Source of the DNA: Plutella xylostella
Lineage: Eukaryota; Arthropoda; Insecta; Lepidoptera; Plutellidae
Assembly: GCF_932276165.1 (NCBI RefSeq)
Contig: NC_063997.1
Location: 2,738,001-2,802,000, forward strand
Length of the DNA stretch: 64,000 bases
Direction of reading: 5' to 3'
The position numbers were made by a program, and so were the translations under genes. Position 1 is the stretch's first letter, and each line of letters begins with the position of its first letter. Below the pieces are notes generated by a model. The model ran no database searches. It worked only from the letters and a program-made list of their open reading frames with translations, and had not been told where the DNA came from. Of this stretch, positions 62,001 to 64,000 are shown piece by piece.

Positions 62001-64000
62001 TAACCTGTAACACAGTCATATAATATCACAGTCCTTGCGTCCATACAGAACAGACGCAGAGTGCCTGTGGATGATTTATTCATTAGGTACAGTTTACATG
62101 GGATTGTATGATAATAAAAGTTTAACGGTAAAAAACGCACACATACCTATACTGTCCAACCGATTTTATGAGTCACCAACAAGTTTTGCAGAACGCAAGA
62201 TCAGACCATCTCTTTTTATATTCGCCCTTATACCTACCTCCGTACCTATGTCGTATTTAATAAACTTTTTAAACGGTTTGTGACCATGCTTATTATTAGT
62301 CTGTCTATGAACAATACTGAAAGCTTTATTTAGGAAATAATTTCGAGTCAATCACATTCTACAGTTACAGTTTTAAAGAAGAAGAAGATAGCTAAGTAAG
62401 AAAGCCATCCCTTAGCCCATTGGAAATAATAAATTTATGCATGCTATTACTTTTCAACTAATTGATATTCAAATGACTCATGGTCCGAAGAATCCACATT
62501 GTGGTTAAGGAAAATATAATGAACACTGACCTAAACTGATAAATAATTGAAATACCAGCCACCATTCCACCAGTCTAAAATTACTTTAGGTCTAAATTGG
62601 AGAGAAAGGGAAACTGTACCTATGCCATGCTTAGTATTAGTCATCATTAGACCTTGAATTGAGAACAGCAAGTAACACACTGAACTGATATACATTCTCT
62701 TATTGTAAGTAGTCAAGTTGTCTGGTGAGATACTATATAAAATTAGTAGTGTTGCTATGTATAGCATAGCATAGCTTTAATGTATAAAAAAAGAAACTGC
62801 AAACTGTGACATTAATAGGATAATAAGTTCCTGTAGCTTAGTGAAGATTTATCTGTCTGACTCAAAAATTGGCACTGTTAAATTGGGTTGGCTTGAACTT
62901 AGAGTTAATCAACATTTCAATCTTCGGTTGTGGCTTTATTAAATAAATACTTGAGCAGTTTTTAAATTAATTGTGGTAATCTAGTTCTAGACCAGTTCTA
63001 GACCAAGTTGTCCACTCATTTAAAGCTTCAAAACCGATACATGGGAAACCAGCTTTAAAGATCTTTGTTCATAAGCTTAGTTAATTCAATACCATGATGT
63101 GAATGATATTATGCATGCTTGTTACAAAATCATAAGTGTAAAATAGCAGAATAATGAAAAGAACCTAACTTTACTAATATGCCACCATTGTGGTGTAAGT
63201 ATGTTTGTGGTATAAGTAATAATGATGTATTGTTTCGGGTCAGCGCAGTCCAACGGCTGGCCAGGCCCATTGTTCTGCACCACCCATTGTATGTATAGAT
63301 GTGGACTTCATTAGCTCACAGATGTTGGTATGGTTTAAGAGAAATGTGCAAGGGCTTTGCACTGTAACTTGTATGTTTATGATGCAGAATGAGTGTAAAT
63401 TTTTATCATAAGATTGTGATTAGAGTTTAGGTATGAAAATGAATAATTTATTGACCTGATTGAGTTTGGTTTAATGGTTATTAGTCATGAATCATTTAAA
63501 AATGATGAATTTTTATTCACTGGATTAATGAGACCTGGATGGTCTAGTGGTTAGTGGCCCTGACTGCTATGTCGAGGGTTTTGATCCCTAACAGGGCAGA
63601 TGTTTGTTTAACTACTACTTTTACCTGTCTACTAAGGCTACTTGCATACTTAGAACCTAATTTACATTTTAACTTACAAAAGAACTCCAACGTCCAGACT
63701 ACTTCTTAAAACCAATAAGTTCCTTGAACTAGAGTGAAACAAGTAAGTAAAGTAGGAGGACGTTGCTTACCTTCAGGGTACGCCTGCTTGTTGGCGATGG
63801 TGTTAATGATGGCGGGCGTGGAGTTGTAGAGCGGCCCCATGGCCCTCATGTCAAACTCGCTCCGGGAGACATAGGTCACGTTCACCACGGCCTCGAAGTA
63901 CGGCACCTCCGTGGCCCCAAGCACCTGCCCCAGCTCTGATCGCAGGTTGGACCCGAACTTGTTCAGCCAACCCTCCGACTCGGCCCCCGCCGCCGCCGCA
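8581..64000 (-). CDS. prom-like: Prominin-family five-transmembrane glycoprotein gene (5' partial), exons spread over 55 kb
   Basis: Prominins are pentaspan membrane glycoproteins of plasma-membrane protrusions; insect members act in photoreceptor membrane organisation and other epithelia (family knowledge). Spliced in silico, 17 minus-strand exons give one open frame: extracellular N-terminal part with the family-like MGPLYNST and KQAYPEG words, TM1, the cysteine-rich FWCCCHWC loop, TM2 followed by FGVVCAFAT, a long extracellular loop, TM3 with WGLLCGVCGKRPD, TM4 ending in FVCDPL, a second large loop, TM5 (YWMSLAWCILLF) and a basic cytoplasmic tail. Every junction uses GT-AG and every phase matches. 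The start codon and signal peptide lie beyond base 64000. Paralogue assignment (prominin versus prominin-like) cannot be decided here. The gene hosts a 36-kb intron full of transposons and five exons with tandem partial copies. Confidence 0.93.
9390..9493. mobile_element. Possible small MITE
   Basis: caagtgtaaccacctcttaac at the left pairs imperfectly with gttaaggggcatttacacttg at the right (about 21 bp). Non-coding. Confidence 0.4.
10981..11157. mobile_element. MITE with TA-CAGTCAGC termini (177 bp)
   Basis: tacagtcagcaccacaa at the left and ttgtggagctgactgta at the right. Arms of about 38 bp pair, including acgcac/gtgcgt. TA ends suggest mariner-type mobilisation. Confidence 0.75.
11445..11540. 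repeat. Short inverted repeat, possible MITE
   Basis: gagagagtggga at the left and tcccactctctc at the right, an exact 12-bp pair about 72 bp apart. Confidence 0.45.
11953..12021. repeat. Short inverted repeat
   Basis: cacattacaaag at the left and ctttgtaatgtg at the right, an exact 12-bp pair in AT-rich intron. Confidence 0.5.
12507..12628 (-). CDS. Prominin exon P, fifth transmembrane segment
   Basis: Acceptor gcattccag before 12628, donor GTGAGT after 12507. Encodes NGYWMSLAWCILLFVPIMLV then SQKLARLYRSLDPYPGP. TM5 followed at once by a basic KLARLYR stretch is the standard prominin C-terminal topology. Phase 0 in, phase 2 out (GC). Confidence 0.93.
13105..13244 (-). repeat. Extra 140-bp copy of exon O's 3' end
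   Basis: The last about 118 bp of exon O recur at 13105-13222 with one silent difference, joined to the working exon by a short filler (tagatgcatagtctagac) plus the intron start. Both copies carry GTGAGTA donors, and the lower one continues into unique intron. The copy has no acceptor. The period of 140 bp is not a multiple of three, so use of the outer donor would shift frame. Confidence 0.9.
13245..13403 (-). CDS. Prominin exon O, end of second extracellular loop
   Basis: Acceptor tattaacag before 13403, donor GTGAGT after 13245. Encodes LTRDFGDSIAAPMRAYLERV, then VRAAGSDVGRCGPLAQAYNS and TRDAACTHVLMPI. Two cysteines near the end fit the loop just before TM5. 53 codons, phase 0. One partial copy lies downstream. 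Confidence 0.92.
13513..13693. mobile_element. MITE with ~58-bp inverted arms
   Basis: atggcctcaagcaccgcata...ggcccggccacaacactgcg is repeated inverted at the right end with few mismatches, separated by about 65 bp. It lies in the intron between prominin exons N and O. Confidence 0.85.
13909..14043 (-). CDS. Prominin exon N, second extracellular loop
   Basis: Acceptor tatccacag before 14043, donor GTGAGT after 13909. Encodes ETATALRDGLRFNHSSLAEA, then VAHLMAETEQAELFLNTQGP and QLIQN. One sequon (NHS). 45 codons, phase 0 on both sides. Confidence 0.92.
14378..14566 (-). CDS. Prominin exon M, second extracellular loop
   Basis: Acceptor ccccaacag before 14566, donor GTGAGT after 14378. Encodes LETNITSLSLDSLSAQLE, then AAAGELMSRPAFTQLTIE, LRDAAAMLRTYHDD and ITADTSKLH. 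One sequon (NIT). 63 codons, phase 0 on both sides. Confidence 0.92.
14802..15008 (-). CDS. Prominin exon L, second extracellular loop
   Basis: Acceptor tttattccag before 15008, donor GTGAGT after 14802. Encodes TLHFHRIIDLEAIKSDLEL, then an internal helix, PSAKEKLKQLAATG and LSEFNFDRILEA. 207 bp, 69 codons, phase 0 on both sides. No tandem copies. Confidence 0.92.
15246..15412 (+). pseudogene. RTE-type LINE C-terminal fragment
   Basis: The plus strand reads TDDLRRVAGSDWMRTTEGRV then WRSLGEGYIQQW, the very common C-terminal end of lepidopteran RTE ORFs, ending in the 3' UTR word ccagcagtggatt. Located in the intron between prominin exons K and L. Confidence 0.75.
15433..15574 (-). CDS. Prominin exon K, second extracellular loop
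   Basis: Acceptor cttctttcag before 15574, donor GTGAGA after 15433. Encodes EPKGNRLFEDVDRFLDLEM, then ALFKEHRDPDFNLSAVLYRC and QDNQTIYT. Sequons NLS and NQT and a Cys are visible. It follows directly from TM4 and ends in phase 0. Confidence 0.92.
16037..16141 (-). CDS. Prominin exon J, fourth transmembrane segment
   Basis: Acceptor tatttccag before 16141, donor GTGAGT after 16037. Encodes GTGLMFLLGGAAALVLAAYF then AVGITAQRFVCDPL. The FVCDPL ending corresponds to the VCEP/VCDP motif just after TM4. Phase 2 in, phase 2 out. Confidence 0.93.
16557..16669 (-). CDS. Prominin exon I, second half of TM3 and cysteine-rich cytoplasmic loop
   Basis: Acceptor tgttctag before 16669, donor GTATGT after 16557. 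Encodes ILSVLIWGLLCGVCGKRPDV, then YASSDCCNKASGSRWLL. The GLLCGVCG motif after TM3 is one of the most conserved prominin signatures. Phase 0 in, phase 2 out. Joined to exon H, it gives a continuous hydrophobic helix. Confidence 0.93.
17004..17227 (+). repeat. Lepidopteran dispersed repeat with (CTGT)n core, copy 1
   Basis: aactaatattataaatgcga, a (CTGT)n run at 17040-17072, then cacgccaaaactactgaacg, ggctactttttatccc and aaggcgaagcgaagcgcgcg ending in ctagta. The same element lies inverted at 55698. Abundant in moths and butterflies. Confidence 0.85.
17281..17546 (-). repeat. Two extra 133-bp copies of exon H's 3' end
   Basis: The final about 95 bp of exon H recur with low ends at 17281 and 17414 (period 133 bp). 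Both lack the middle of the helix codons and are joined by the same about 35-bp filler (cacatgttacatagactgtc). The middle copy and the working exon share donor GTGAGCACTAG, while the lowest copy has GTGAGTATTGG, which continues into unique intron and is probably the ancestral junction. No copy has an acceptor. Confidence 0.88.
17547..17716 (-). CDS. Prominin exon H, pre-TM3 and first half of TM3
   Basis: Acceptor aattcgcag before 17716, donor GTGAGC after 17547. Encodes ERLRNMSATITAQCARL, then an Ala/Glu-rich helix, HRQYGPYRRYVGI and GAATAMLL, the first half of TM3. One sequon (NMS) and one Cys are visible. Phase 1 in, phase 0 out. Two partial copies follow in the downstream intron. Confidence 0.9.
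17975..18165 (+). repeat. Probable retroelement 3' end with (CTTTAT)n tail
   Basis: ggtataaaagccgaaatttg..., then cgaataaatgtttctttatc and a CTTTAT tail to about 18158. No coding part remains. Confidence 0.45.
18242..18407 (-). CDS. Prominin exon G, extracellular loop
   Basis: Acceptor accttccag before 18407, donor GTACTG after 18242. Encodes MPDVSELLNNVSALLEADI, then VREVARGADVFADIQRAV and an Ala-rich helix ending ELQRQ. Exon F ends YNQ and this exon starts MPDV, in line with the Q-(L/M)-P-(D/N)-V join seen in the family. Phase 0 in, phase 1 out. Very GC-rich. Confidence 0.9.
18437..18653. repeat. Dispersed repeat, copy 1 ('cttccaatgaaggaaggg' family)
   Basis: Matches 32489-32702 along its whole length (about 215 bp) with scattered substitutions. 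It sits in the intron upstream of prominin exon G and carries no open frame of note. Confidence 0.8.
19326..20504. mobile_element. Candidate 1.2-kb element with 23-bp terminal inverted repeats
   Basis: gccgtgtgccagagctgtcc at 19326 and its reverse complement (one mismatch) ending at 20504. A second right-hand copy of ttgggacagatctg lies at about 20448. The interior is AT-rich with a T-run and a LINE-like scrap at 19740-19920. No transposase seen. Confidence 0.5.
19740..19920 (+). repeat. LINE/SINE-derived fragment
   Basis: A T-run is followed by tcgcgtcccactgctgggca, aggcctccttat and cgtcccgccatctccgcctg, words common in lepidopteran retroelement 3' regions. Confidence 0.5.
21403..21524 (-). 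CDS. Prominin exon F, extracellular loop with cysteine pair
   Basis: Acceptor ctctccag before 21524, donor GTGAGT after 21403. Encodes LRKVRHQLLLTLKNC, then EQPQCRRLQEKYRIGQLD and TQIQYNQ. The paired cysteines (NCEQPQC) and the following leucine are typical of this loop in prominins. Ends in phase 0. No tandem copies. Confidence 0.9.
21640..21890. repeat. AT-rich array with TATAA word every ~15-16 bp, left flank
   Basis: Intron sequence in which TATAA or TATA recurs at intervals of about 15-16 bp separated by variable bases (for example cgTATAAcaac, aggTATAAgatt, tggTATAAcgta). It abuts the GC-rich tandem repeat. The word orientation is opposite to that of the right flank. A short relative is visible at 14155-14215. 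Confidence 0.6.
21891..22498. repeat. GC-rich tandem repeat, 4 units of 147/153/153 bp
   Basis: Units start at cctaaagatag near 21923, 22070, 22223 and 22376. Each holds gacgacgagcaaagcgagga, a gcggagcgcagcg run, and an (ATA)n spacer with a GTC AAA ACC CCT joint. Periods are multiples of three, and both strands stay open over about 600 bp (plus-strand words KPKDRCDDEQSEEERVRC). The 6-bp length difference is also a multiple of three. No start context, splice sites or known domain were recognised, so it is treated as a repeat rather than a gene. Confidence 0.85.
22505..22775. repeat. AT-rich array with TAT(A/G) word every ~15-16 bp, right flank
   Basis: From 22505 the words tTATAc, cgTTATA, aaTTATG and gtTATGc recur about every 15-16 bp for more than ten periods, in the opposite sense to the left flank. 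Between the two flanks sits the GC-rich 153-bp array. No coding sequence was seen. Confidence 0.6.
23065..23304 (-). repeat. Two extra 108-bp copies of exon E's 3' end
   Basis: Units at 23089-23196 and 23197-23304 repeat the end of exon E, the donor GTATGTTACTG and about 24 bp of intron. The period is exactly 108 bp, so read-through stays in frame and adds 36 residues per unit, but the middle unit has CAA changed to TAA at 23264-23266. The breakpoints share TGCGG between exon and intron, consistent with a microhomology-driven duplication. All units keep a donor and none keeps an acceptor. Confidence 0.9.
23305..23469 (-). CDS. Prominin exon E, extracellular loop
   Basis: Acceptor cccttacag before 23469, donor GTATGT after 23305. 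Encodes NSGEQVSVQLGEFSRAV, then MVRQLESVQQELRRVRNVT and LRYNAERLNT, an amphipathic helical stretch like other prominin loops. Phase 1 in and out, so it joins exon D (LN-N) and exon F (Gly) cleanly. The 3' 81 bp plus the donor side is repeated downstream. Confidence 0.9.
23601..24313. mobile_element. Palindromic mariner-like element made of two inverted 3' ends
   Basis: Begins CAGGGTGGGCCAG and ends with its reverse complement, flanked by TA (mariner target). The inverted arms are about 200 bp each. Both arms encode the same transposase C-terminus: the right arm on plus (24038-24223: YIHKPRRLRELKAKI, FHSRLEECRSRDGGHMN) and the left arm on minus (FHSCLEECRNRDGGHMN). No catalytic part remains. 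Looks like a fold-back derivative of one mariner end. Confidence 0.8.
24480..24978 (-). repeat. Two extra tandem copies of the 3' part of exon D (240/248-bp period)
   Basis: The last about 90 bp of exon D with its donor GTATGT recurs at 24482 and 24722, each followed by the same intron stretch (TATC microsatellite, 'cttatcttatgtttaag'). Periods are 240 and 248 bp; the 8-bp difference comes from two extra TATC units. The copies encode a slightly different version (EFLNATQAHAHWLLVNYKQ) and lack an acceptor. Splicing can use only the copy at 24979 or skip to a later donor. Confidence 0.88.
24979..25166 (-). CDS. Prominin exon D, end of TM2 and start of first large extracellular loop
   Basis: Acceptor aatccgcag before 25166, donor GTATGT after 24979. 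Begins FGVVCAFATDAQLERS, matching the family pattern after TM2, then an Ala-rich helix and EFLNATQAHAHWLLVVNYKQ ending LQTMLN. One sequon (NAT) is visible. It ends in phase 1. Two partial copies of its 3' half follow in the downstream intron. Confidence 0.92.
25692..25814 (-). CDS. Prominin exon C, cysteine-rich loop and second transmembrane segment
   Basis: Acceptor ggttccag before 25814, donor GTAATT after 25692 (weak but phase-correct). Encodes LFWCCCHWCRGKRRRPFDRK, then FDSCLKG and the hydrophobic ILAIVLIALLTLFL that starts TM2. The CCC..C cluster followed by basic residues is a recognised prominin signature at the cytoplasmic end of TM1. Phase 2 in, phase 2 out. Confidence 0.92.
26415..27564 (-). 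repeat. 154-bp tandem array of TM1-exon copies (7 full extra units plus a deleted one)
   Basis: Copies of exon B recur at an exact 154-bp spacing, with exon low ends at 26487, 26641, 26795, 26949, 27103, 27257 and 27411, besides the working exon at 27565. Each unit is the exon minus its first bases plus about 17 bp of downstream intron, and each keeps the donor GTCAGT but has no acceptor. Because 154 is not a multiple of three, reading through shifts frame and meets a stop. The left-most remnant (about 26418-26468) has an internal deletion. A C/A variant in ccagCaat alternates between neighbouring units from 27103 upward, indicating a dimeric higher-order repeat. Confidence 0.92.
27565..27703 (-). 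CDS. Prominin exon B, first transmembrane segment
   Basis: Acceptor cattgcag before 27703 and donor GTCAGT after 27565. The exon (139 bp) completes the split Gly codon from exon A and encodes IVSMSDWHIEVASLSENW, then RPLLAHYAGP followed by the hydrophobic TM1 (AVLVIAVLLAAALPIAG). This is the only copy in the local tandem array with a polypyrimidine acceptor, so it is taken as the working exon. It ends in phase 2, matching exon C. It differs from most array copies by SEN instead of SDN. Confidence 0.9.
28601..29826 (+). mobile_element. 5'-truncated non-LTR retrotransposon with intact reverse transcriptase C-terminal part
   Basis: Open frame to 29629, homology-like from about 28620. Reverse transcriptase blocks appear in order: FLDLSRAFD (motif A), GVRQGGLTSPDLF (motif B) and SYADDMVLL (motif C, catalytic YADD), followed by a thumb and a C-terminal region ending LAVHRGGNVK. 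Endonuclease and ORF1 are missing. A 3' UTR of about 200 bp has AATAAA and ends in an (ATT)n tail at 29808-29826, typical of CR1/Jockey-like elements. It lies antisense to the host gene. The frame is unbroken, so the insertion is fairly young. Exact clade not determined. Confidence 0.85.
30659..31014. mobile_element. MITE, family 1, long copy (~356 bp)
   Basis: Left end GGGGTCACTCTCTAAATCG and right end ...CGGTTTAGAGATTAACCCCC are inverted repeats, both with GAACGAAC-type words. The inner core tcgttgtattaagcgtgccg is shared with copies at 54444, 56247 and 58495. Not coding. Confidence 0.65.
31513..32275. repeat. 188-bp tandem repeat, about 4 units
   Basis: The word accggaactg/accggaaatg recurs at 31521, 31709, 31897 and 32085, an exact 188-bp spacing. 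Units share gcgcaaaactctggatcaac and cagataaagcattttgacgg-like blocks. The first two are nearly identical and the last is the most diverged. No coding potential. Confidence 0.9.
32362..32402. other. Perfect 17-bp hairpin with 7-nt loop
   Basis: ccatacgatcgctgaaa is followed by loop agtggga and the exact reverse complement tttcagcgatcgtatgg. It lies inside the 3.5-kb inverted-repeat element. It could be a small MITE remnant or a structured RNA; nothing else supports either. Confidence 0.8.
32489..32702. repeat. Dispersed repeat, copy 2 ('cttccaatgaaggaaggg' family)
   Basis: About 215 bp closely matching 18437-18653 in the same orientation: catcacgacccgtcac, gggtctccttccaatgaagg, cacaagcaagcttgtgctga, gcaacccgactgtc, taggcttaacgactg. 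Typical of lepidopteran LINE/SINE debris. Confidence 0.8.
32760..33545 (-). pseudogene. Degenerate RTE-type retrotransposon fragment (endonuclease end)
   Basis: The minus strand reads, with several stops, LSDRKQIDHILIIRK, then RHSLLDVRN, matching the NQIDHIL...LDVR block near the end of RTE apurinic endonuclease domains. Further along the same strand lies a RWYDHTAEVFKD-like linker word. Frames are broken. Probably captured inside the 3.5-kb element. Confidence 0.6.
33565..33682. repeat. Inverted-repeat hairpin (~118 bp), probable MITE
   Basis: ttagccattaacaatcctta at the left pairs with the reverse complement of ggattgttaattgctaatg at the right. The inner words cgtcgctcg and cgagcgacg also pair, giving arms of about 32 bp. 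It separates two RTE fragments of opposite orientation. Confidence 0.7.
33688..34011 (+). pseudogene. RTE-type reverse transcriptase C-terminal fragment
   Basis: Open frame with LTYGADTWTMTNETVHRIRV, QRAIERAIL and AELKWDWQDTW, matching the post-RT region of RTE elements (LTYGAQTWSLT...QRAMER...KLKWDWAGH). 5' and 3' ends are missing. Orientation is opposite to the endonuclease piece on its left. Confidence 0.75.
34020..34370. repeat. Subterminal ~80-bp repeats of the 3.5-kb element
   Basis: gagtcctttctgctaaatac plus an AT-rich spacer with ataagtatttc recurs about four to five times with decay toward the terminus, ending with cagtttgagtcctttatg. The same word in inverted form lies near the left terminus, so these may be transposase-binding sites. 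Confidence 0.75.
35678..35749 (+). tRNA. tRNA-Pro: tRNA-Pro (AGG)
   Basis: 72-nt cloverleaf: acceptor arms GGCTCGT/ACGAGCC, D-arm with GGTCTAGGGGTATGATT (A box), anticodon stem TTCGC/GCGAG with loop TTAGGGT giving anticodon AGG, and T arm GGTTCAAATCC (B box). A Pol III terminator T-run starts at 35756. It lies in the 36-kb prominin intron on the opposite strand. Sequence is intact. Confidence 0.95.
38454..38525 (-). tRNA. tRNA-Glu: tRNA-Glu (UUC), copy 1
   Basis: Minus-strand 72-nt cloverleaf: acceptor TCCCGTA pairing with TACGGGA, A box TGGTCTAGTGGCTAGGAT, anticodon loop CTTTCAC (UUC), B box GGTTCGATTCC. A T-run terminator follows at about 38446-38450 on the sense strand. The gene body is identical to the copy at 44682; the flanks differ. 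Confidence 0.95.
41923..42473. mobile_element. MITE of ~550 bp with long degenerate inverted ends
   Basis: Left gggcggattcgaccaacg...gcattctacca and right tggtagaatgc...ggacgaattcaccctt are inverted copies of about 85-100 bp with substitutions. Both arms carry ACTCGCGAGTAA/ACTCGCG-type words. The interior is non-coding. Confidence 0.7.
44682..44753 (-). tRNA. tRNA-Glu: tRNA-Glu (UUC), copy 2
   Basis: Same 72-nt tRNA-Glu(UUC) body as at 38454 with unrelated flanks and its own TTTTT terminator just downstream (about 44674-44678). Intact A and B boxes. Nested in the same prominin intron and in the same orientation as the host gene. Confidence 0.95.
45832..45896. repeat. Short inverted repeat (hairpin)
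   Basis: ggatcaccacgaca at the left pairs with tgtcgtggtgatc at the right; the inner words gtaccta/taggtag also pair. Probably a tiny MITE. Confidence 0.55.
46590..48025 (-). mobile_element. ORF1-only (non-autonomous?) retroelement
   Basis: A GC-rich 5' leader begins about 48025, followed by a 400-codon ORF1, a short 3' UTR with AATAAA and an (ATT)n tail at 46594-46620. The flanks share the word gggaatagtaat (about 46573 and 48074), a possible target-site duplication with extra unaligned bases. It sits just beyond the 3' side of the gypsy-type pol gene, possibly inside its 3' LTR. ORF2 is absent and no internal deletion scar is obvious. Confidence 0.6.
46724..47926 (-). CDS. ORF1-like protein of a non-LTR-type retroelement (400 aa)
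   Basis: Uninterrupted frame, start MATATKVSDT. Residues 1-150 form a helical region with DVISLEQICLTSF, LVPRRGDGSMKKDLQDII and LPPVTFDHVDVTRLLKDI, ending in a likely coiled coil. Residues 155-300 are a Pro/Ala/Arg-rich, GC-rich linker. The C-terminus (about 307-390) has an RRM-like pattern beginning DIYVSRIH and ending DFWPAGIVFRRY. I recognise this as a widespread insect repeat protein of the retroelement ORF1 type, with presumed nucleic-acid binding. No endonuclease or RT follows; a 3' UTR with ctgaaataaatg and an ATT tail does. Orientation is the same as the host gene. Confidence 0.7.
   Translation of the reverse strand: MATATKVSDTLMVSEVLAFVQNKLDSMDVISLEQICLTSFKEAELAAAKKLLADTATTAVRLVPRRGDGSMKKDLQDIIRVFQETDPDNVPTYVARDLYKLPPVTFDHVDVTRLLKDIVLLKSEITEIRGKLEASEVASAAMQRELLSLRNADAAIHATPPSPARELQAQQDSLHATDTDLRRVNDPPPATYAERTRDAACPLRAAAPAPPRPAAAAPSTIRSQQKAAPALPRPRRRRRAAPQAAPQVTLAAAGAPAAPPRASRNAVVDKDGFILVEKRSPRRRNHNKRGTAPAACSLKAATPTVDIYVSRIHANMAHDNIMRYIKERSVGRTEQPVQVLAIERLQSAKQTDFKSFRLRVPADQQKVLLNKDFWPAGIVFRRYREAKKTIKSPAINSARV
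48469..51660 (-). CDS. pol: pol of Ty3/gypsy-type retrotransposon (protease-RT-RNase H-integrase)
   Basis: Frame -1 relative to gag, open from the shift site. A protease LLDSGSAVTLLG active site (about 51455-51490) precedes the first Met (51411). Counting from that Met: RT core 135-345 with catalytic YLDD at 289-292; RNase H 436-555 (HTDASDYG, TDHS); integrase with H632, H639, C669, C672 zinc finger and catalytic D702, D762 and E798; C-terminal GDIVFKR and WHIKDLKL module. No stops or frameshifts. No chromodomain was recognised. Length is normal for the family, so it could be functional. Confidence 0.92.
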   Translation of the reverse strand, partial: KKLVSQNCDAKFDANEWNSWLNFVRSFFHCYRVSTILDSKPLNDNRPYVSVKINDIEACGLLDSGSAVTLLGKNSHKLLLDHGLKLIVDECITITAAGGQSIKSIGFINLPIQFENEFHIIKTHVIPDVDTSFILGIDFWRAFKICPKYLGSITLSETSLAEIKANTPEVCLQSYNNLDEAQKLIADNIVQQFKDISIEVKGLGRTSLITHHIDTGDAQPLRQRYYRMSPEKQRILQEQVDEMLELDVVDRCESAWSSPVLIVYKSNGQPRFCLDSRKLNSVTKRDAYNLPYVSEILDNLRDAKFLSSVDLSKAFWQIPIAPEDQEKTAFYVPGRGTLKFKTTAFGLTNAPATQQRLVDMLFGDFDLKTFAYLDDIIVVSSSFEEHVSLLLRVLEKLKHANLTVNLEKCKFFRSQLKYLGYVVDEHGLRTDPSKVEAILNYPTPTSRKDLKRFLGTATWYRRFVPNFSTVAGPLNKLTSNKKNAPPFKWTPEADASFNKLKECLVSAPVLSCPNYDLPFEVHTDASDYGVGAMLTQTVDGKEHPIAYMSRSLTGAEKNYSITERETLAVITALEHWRCYLENGQIFTVYTDHSALKWFLSLTNPTGRLARWGVRLSSFNFEMKHRRGVDNVIPDALSRAVPCAAVSSNSHLDTKDTWYLKLYHGCLKSPGQFPNLIIKDNSLYRRSKTVATLTNEFSWKLVVPQESREKIISENHSEPTAGHLGIFKTYHRLALRFYWRGMYRDVAKFVGTCEKCLAYKAQNHTTLGEMGRPKQCSRPFQMISIDFVGPLPITRKQNSYLLVVTCCFSKFCLIFPIKRANSDIVIKLLEDSVFMVHGIPQTIFLDNGSQFISNSTEKFFKKYNIPNIYFTPRYSPQINTVERYNKTIMTCVSTFVDNDHRAWDTNIPKIQFAINNSVNESTGYTPSFLVYGRELVTCGSHYTDTELGEEIIFLPRDIYAENLGCLADVFDKVQASLWHAHEKNTAQYNLRRKQAEFNIGDIVFKRTYFLSNKDKYFSKKLAPKFIKCRVSGKKSPLVYILEDMSGKNIGTWHIKDLKLAGYNK
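51651..53045 (-). CDS. gag: gag of Ty3/gypsy-type retrotransposon (464 aa)
   Basis: Particle-forming structural polyprotein of the element. The central region (about 165-325) matches a retrotransposon gag core (SWDELKALLRQDF, YLSIISGMFSRL). An Asn-rich stretch occupies 350-400. Near the C-terminus a first CCHC knuckle (414-427, C-x2-C-x4-H-x4-C) is complete. A second (436-449) has Val444 at the expected His position, so zinc binding there is doubtful. The start MYTIKF is the first Met of the frame. It ends at TAG 51651-51653, directly after the frameshift heptamer. Confidence 0.88.
   Translation of the reverse strand: MYTIKFLSLQKSELEYEVAIRGTTPCSKVADLRKQIVKLVSEYPSEEVLESPFDVVEDLTGCLEVLGKVEKILQEPQPDIAVVKRAENLLNHLYHRLHRIAPTEESKVQYDETLSLYKNFVGQFRSFLEKGVDTLSMCSSSQETASDQLGTPVINVTCDRSSILDLGKIKFDGDTCVRAFIERVSEYCSARNISDARLLSFGTEIFTGNALHWFRSVRDQVSSWDELKALLRQDFDTLDFDYRLLAEIRARTQGESENITIYLSIISGMFSRLSKSLPEEDKLEIILHNIRPCYASTLASSTEIKSIDQLRTLCRNYETFQCRLNNFREPTGVTRETLAPEFAYTSSSNKKTNYNTNNHFKSGTYNDNNKNYGYRNYNNNNNVQNANKTSNNTLNKSNIQEYVHAIDEKKPLFCPRCRENTHNLRQCRNPDRSIICFKCGHKGVKYPDCPECQAATNNPSNSKN
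51654..51660 (-). promoter_or_regulatory. -1 ribosomal frameshift heptamer A AAA AAC at the gag-pol junction
   Basis: The gag codons ..TCA AAA AAC TAG contain the canonical slippery heptamer immediately before the gag stop. Slipping back one base enters the pol frame, which is open through protease. A downstream stimulatory structure could not be assessed. Confidence 0.8.
53663..53678 (-). other. Primer-binding-site-like sequence
   Basis: The minus strand reads TGGCGCCTAAACGTGG, close to the tRNA-Lys-type PBS (TGGCGCC then CAACGTGGGG). It follows ...AGTACA-C, as expected right after a 5' LTR ending in CA. No LTR copy was found to confirm it. Confidence 0.45.
54444..54568. mobile_element. MITE, family 1 (~125 bp)
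   Basis: Starts gggtcactctatactgac and ends tcatatagagtggcccc, imperfect inverted ends. The core aatcggcacgtttaatacaa matches the other copies in the reverse sense. Confidence 0.65.
55698..55910 (-). repeat. Lepidopteran dispersed repeat with (CTGT)n core, copy 2
   Basis: Reverse-complement copy of 17004-17227: starts ctagctgttcccgcgcg and ends with the (ACAG)n run and cgcatttataatattagtta. Very similar to copy 1, so recent. Truncated relatives occur at 17820-17853, 15815-15860 and 34617-34760. Confidence 0.85.
56247..56340. mobile_element. MITE, family 1, shortened copy
   Basis: gggggtcactctatact at the left and cgtcagtatagagtgctccc at the right. It shares the core tcgttgtaataaacgtgccg but has lost part of the left arm. 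Confidence 0.6.
58495..58627. mobile_element. MITE, family 1 (~130 bp)
   Basis: agcactctatatgacgaaaa at the left, cctcagtatagagtaaccc at the right, with core tcgttgtattaaacataccc. Same layout as the copy at 54444. Confidence 0.65.
63530..63614 (+). mobile_element. tRNA-derived SINE head fragment
   Basis: tggatggtctagtggttagtg A-box region, tgactgctatgtcgagg and gttttgatcccta (decayed B box), followed by cagggcagatgtttgttt. Matches the head of the 3628-3893 SINE; the body is missing. Confidence 0.65.
63771..64000 (-). CDS. Prominin exon A (partial, runs off the window)
   Basis: Open frame on the minus strand from the window edge to a donor GTAAGC at 63770. It encodes an Ala-rich start, WLNKFGSNLRSELGQ, then EVPYFEAVVNVTYVSR and MGPLYNSTPAI, ending KQAYPEG. 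The MGPLYN and KQAYPEG words sit just before TM1 in insect prominins. N-glycosylation sequons NVT and NST are visible, as expected for an extracellular segment. The exon ends in phase 1 (single G), which fits the GC start of the next exon at 27703. The acceptor lies outside the window. About 76 residues are visible. Confidence 0.92.

Larger units (their letters stand above)
53679..63529. other. Part of the 36-kb intron, right side
   Basis: Contains the family-1 MITEs, the inverted CTGT repeat and an RTE 3' scrap near 54120-54230 (ctactgctggaaagtgg, cctcccccaaagatcgcc). The 5' LTR of the gypsy-type element, if present, should begin at 53680, but no partner was found. A GC patch at 57700-57740 has no open frame. 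No other gene seen. Confidence 0.5.
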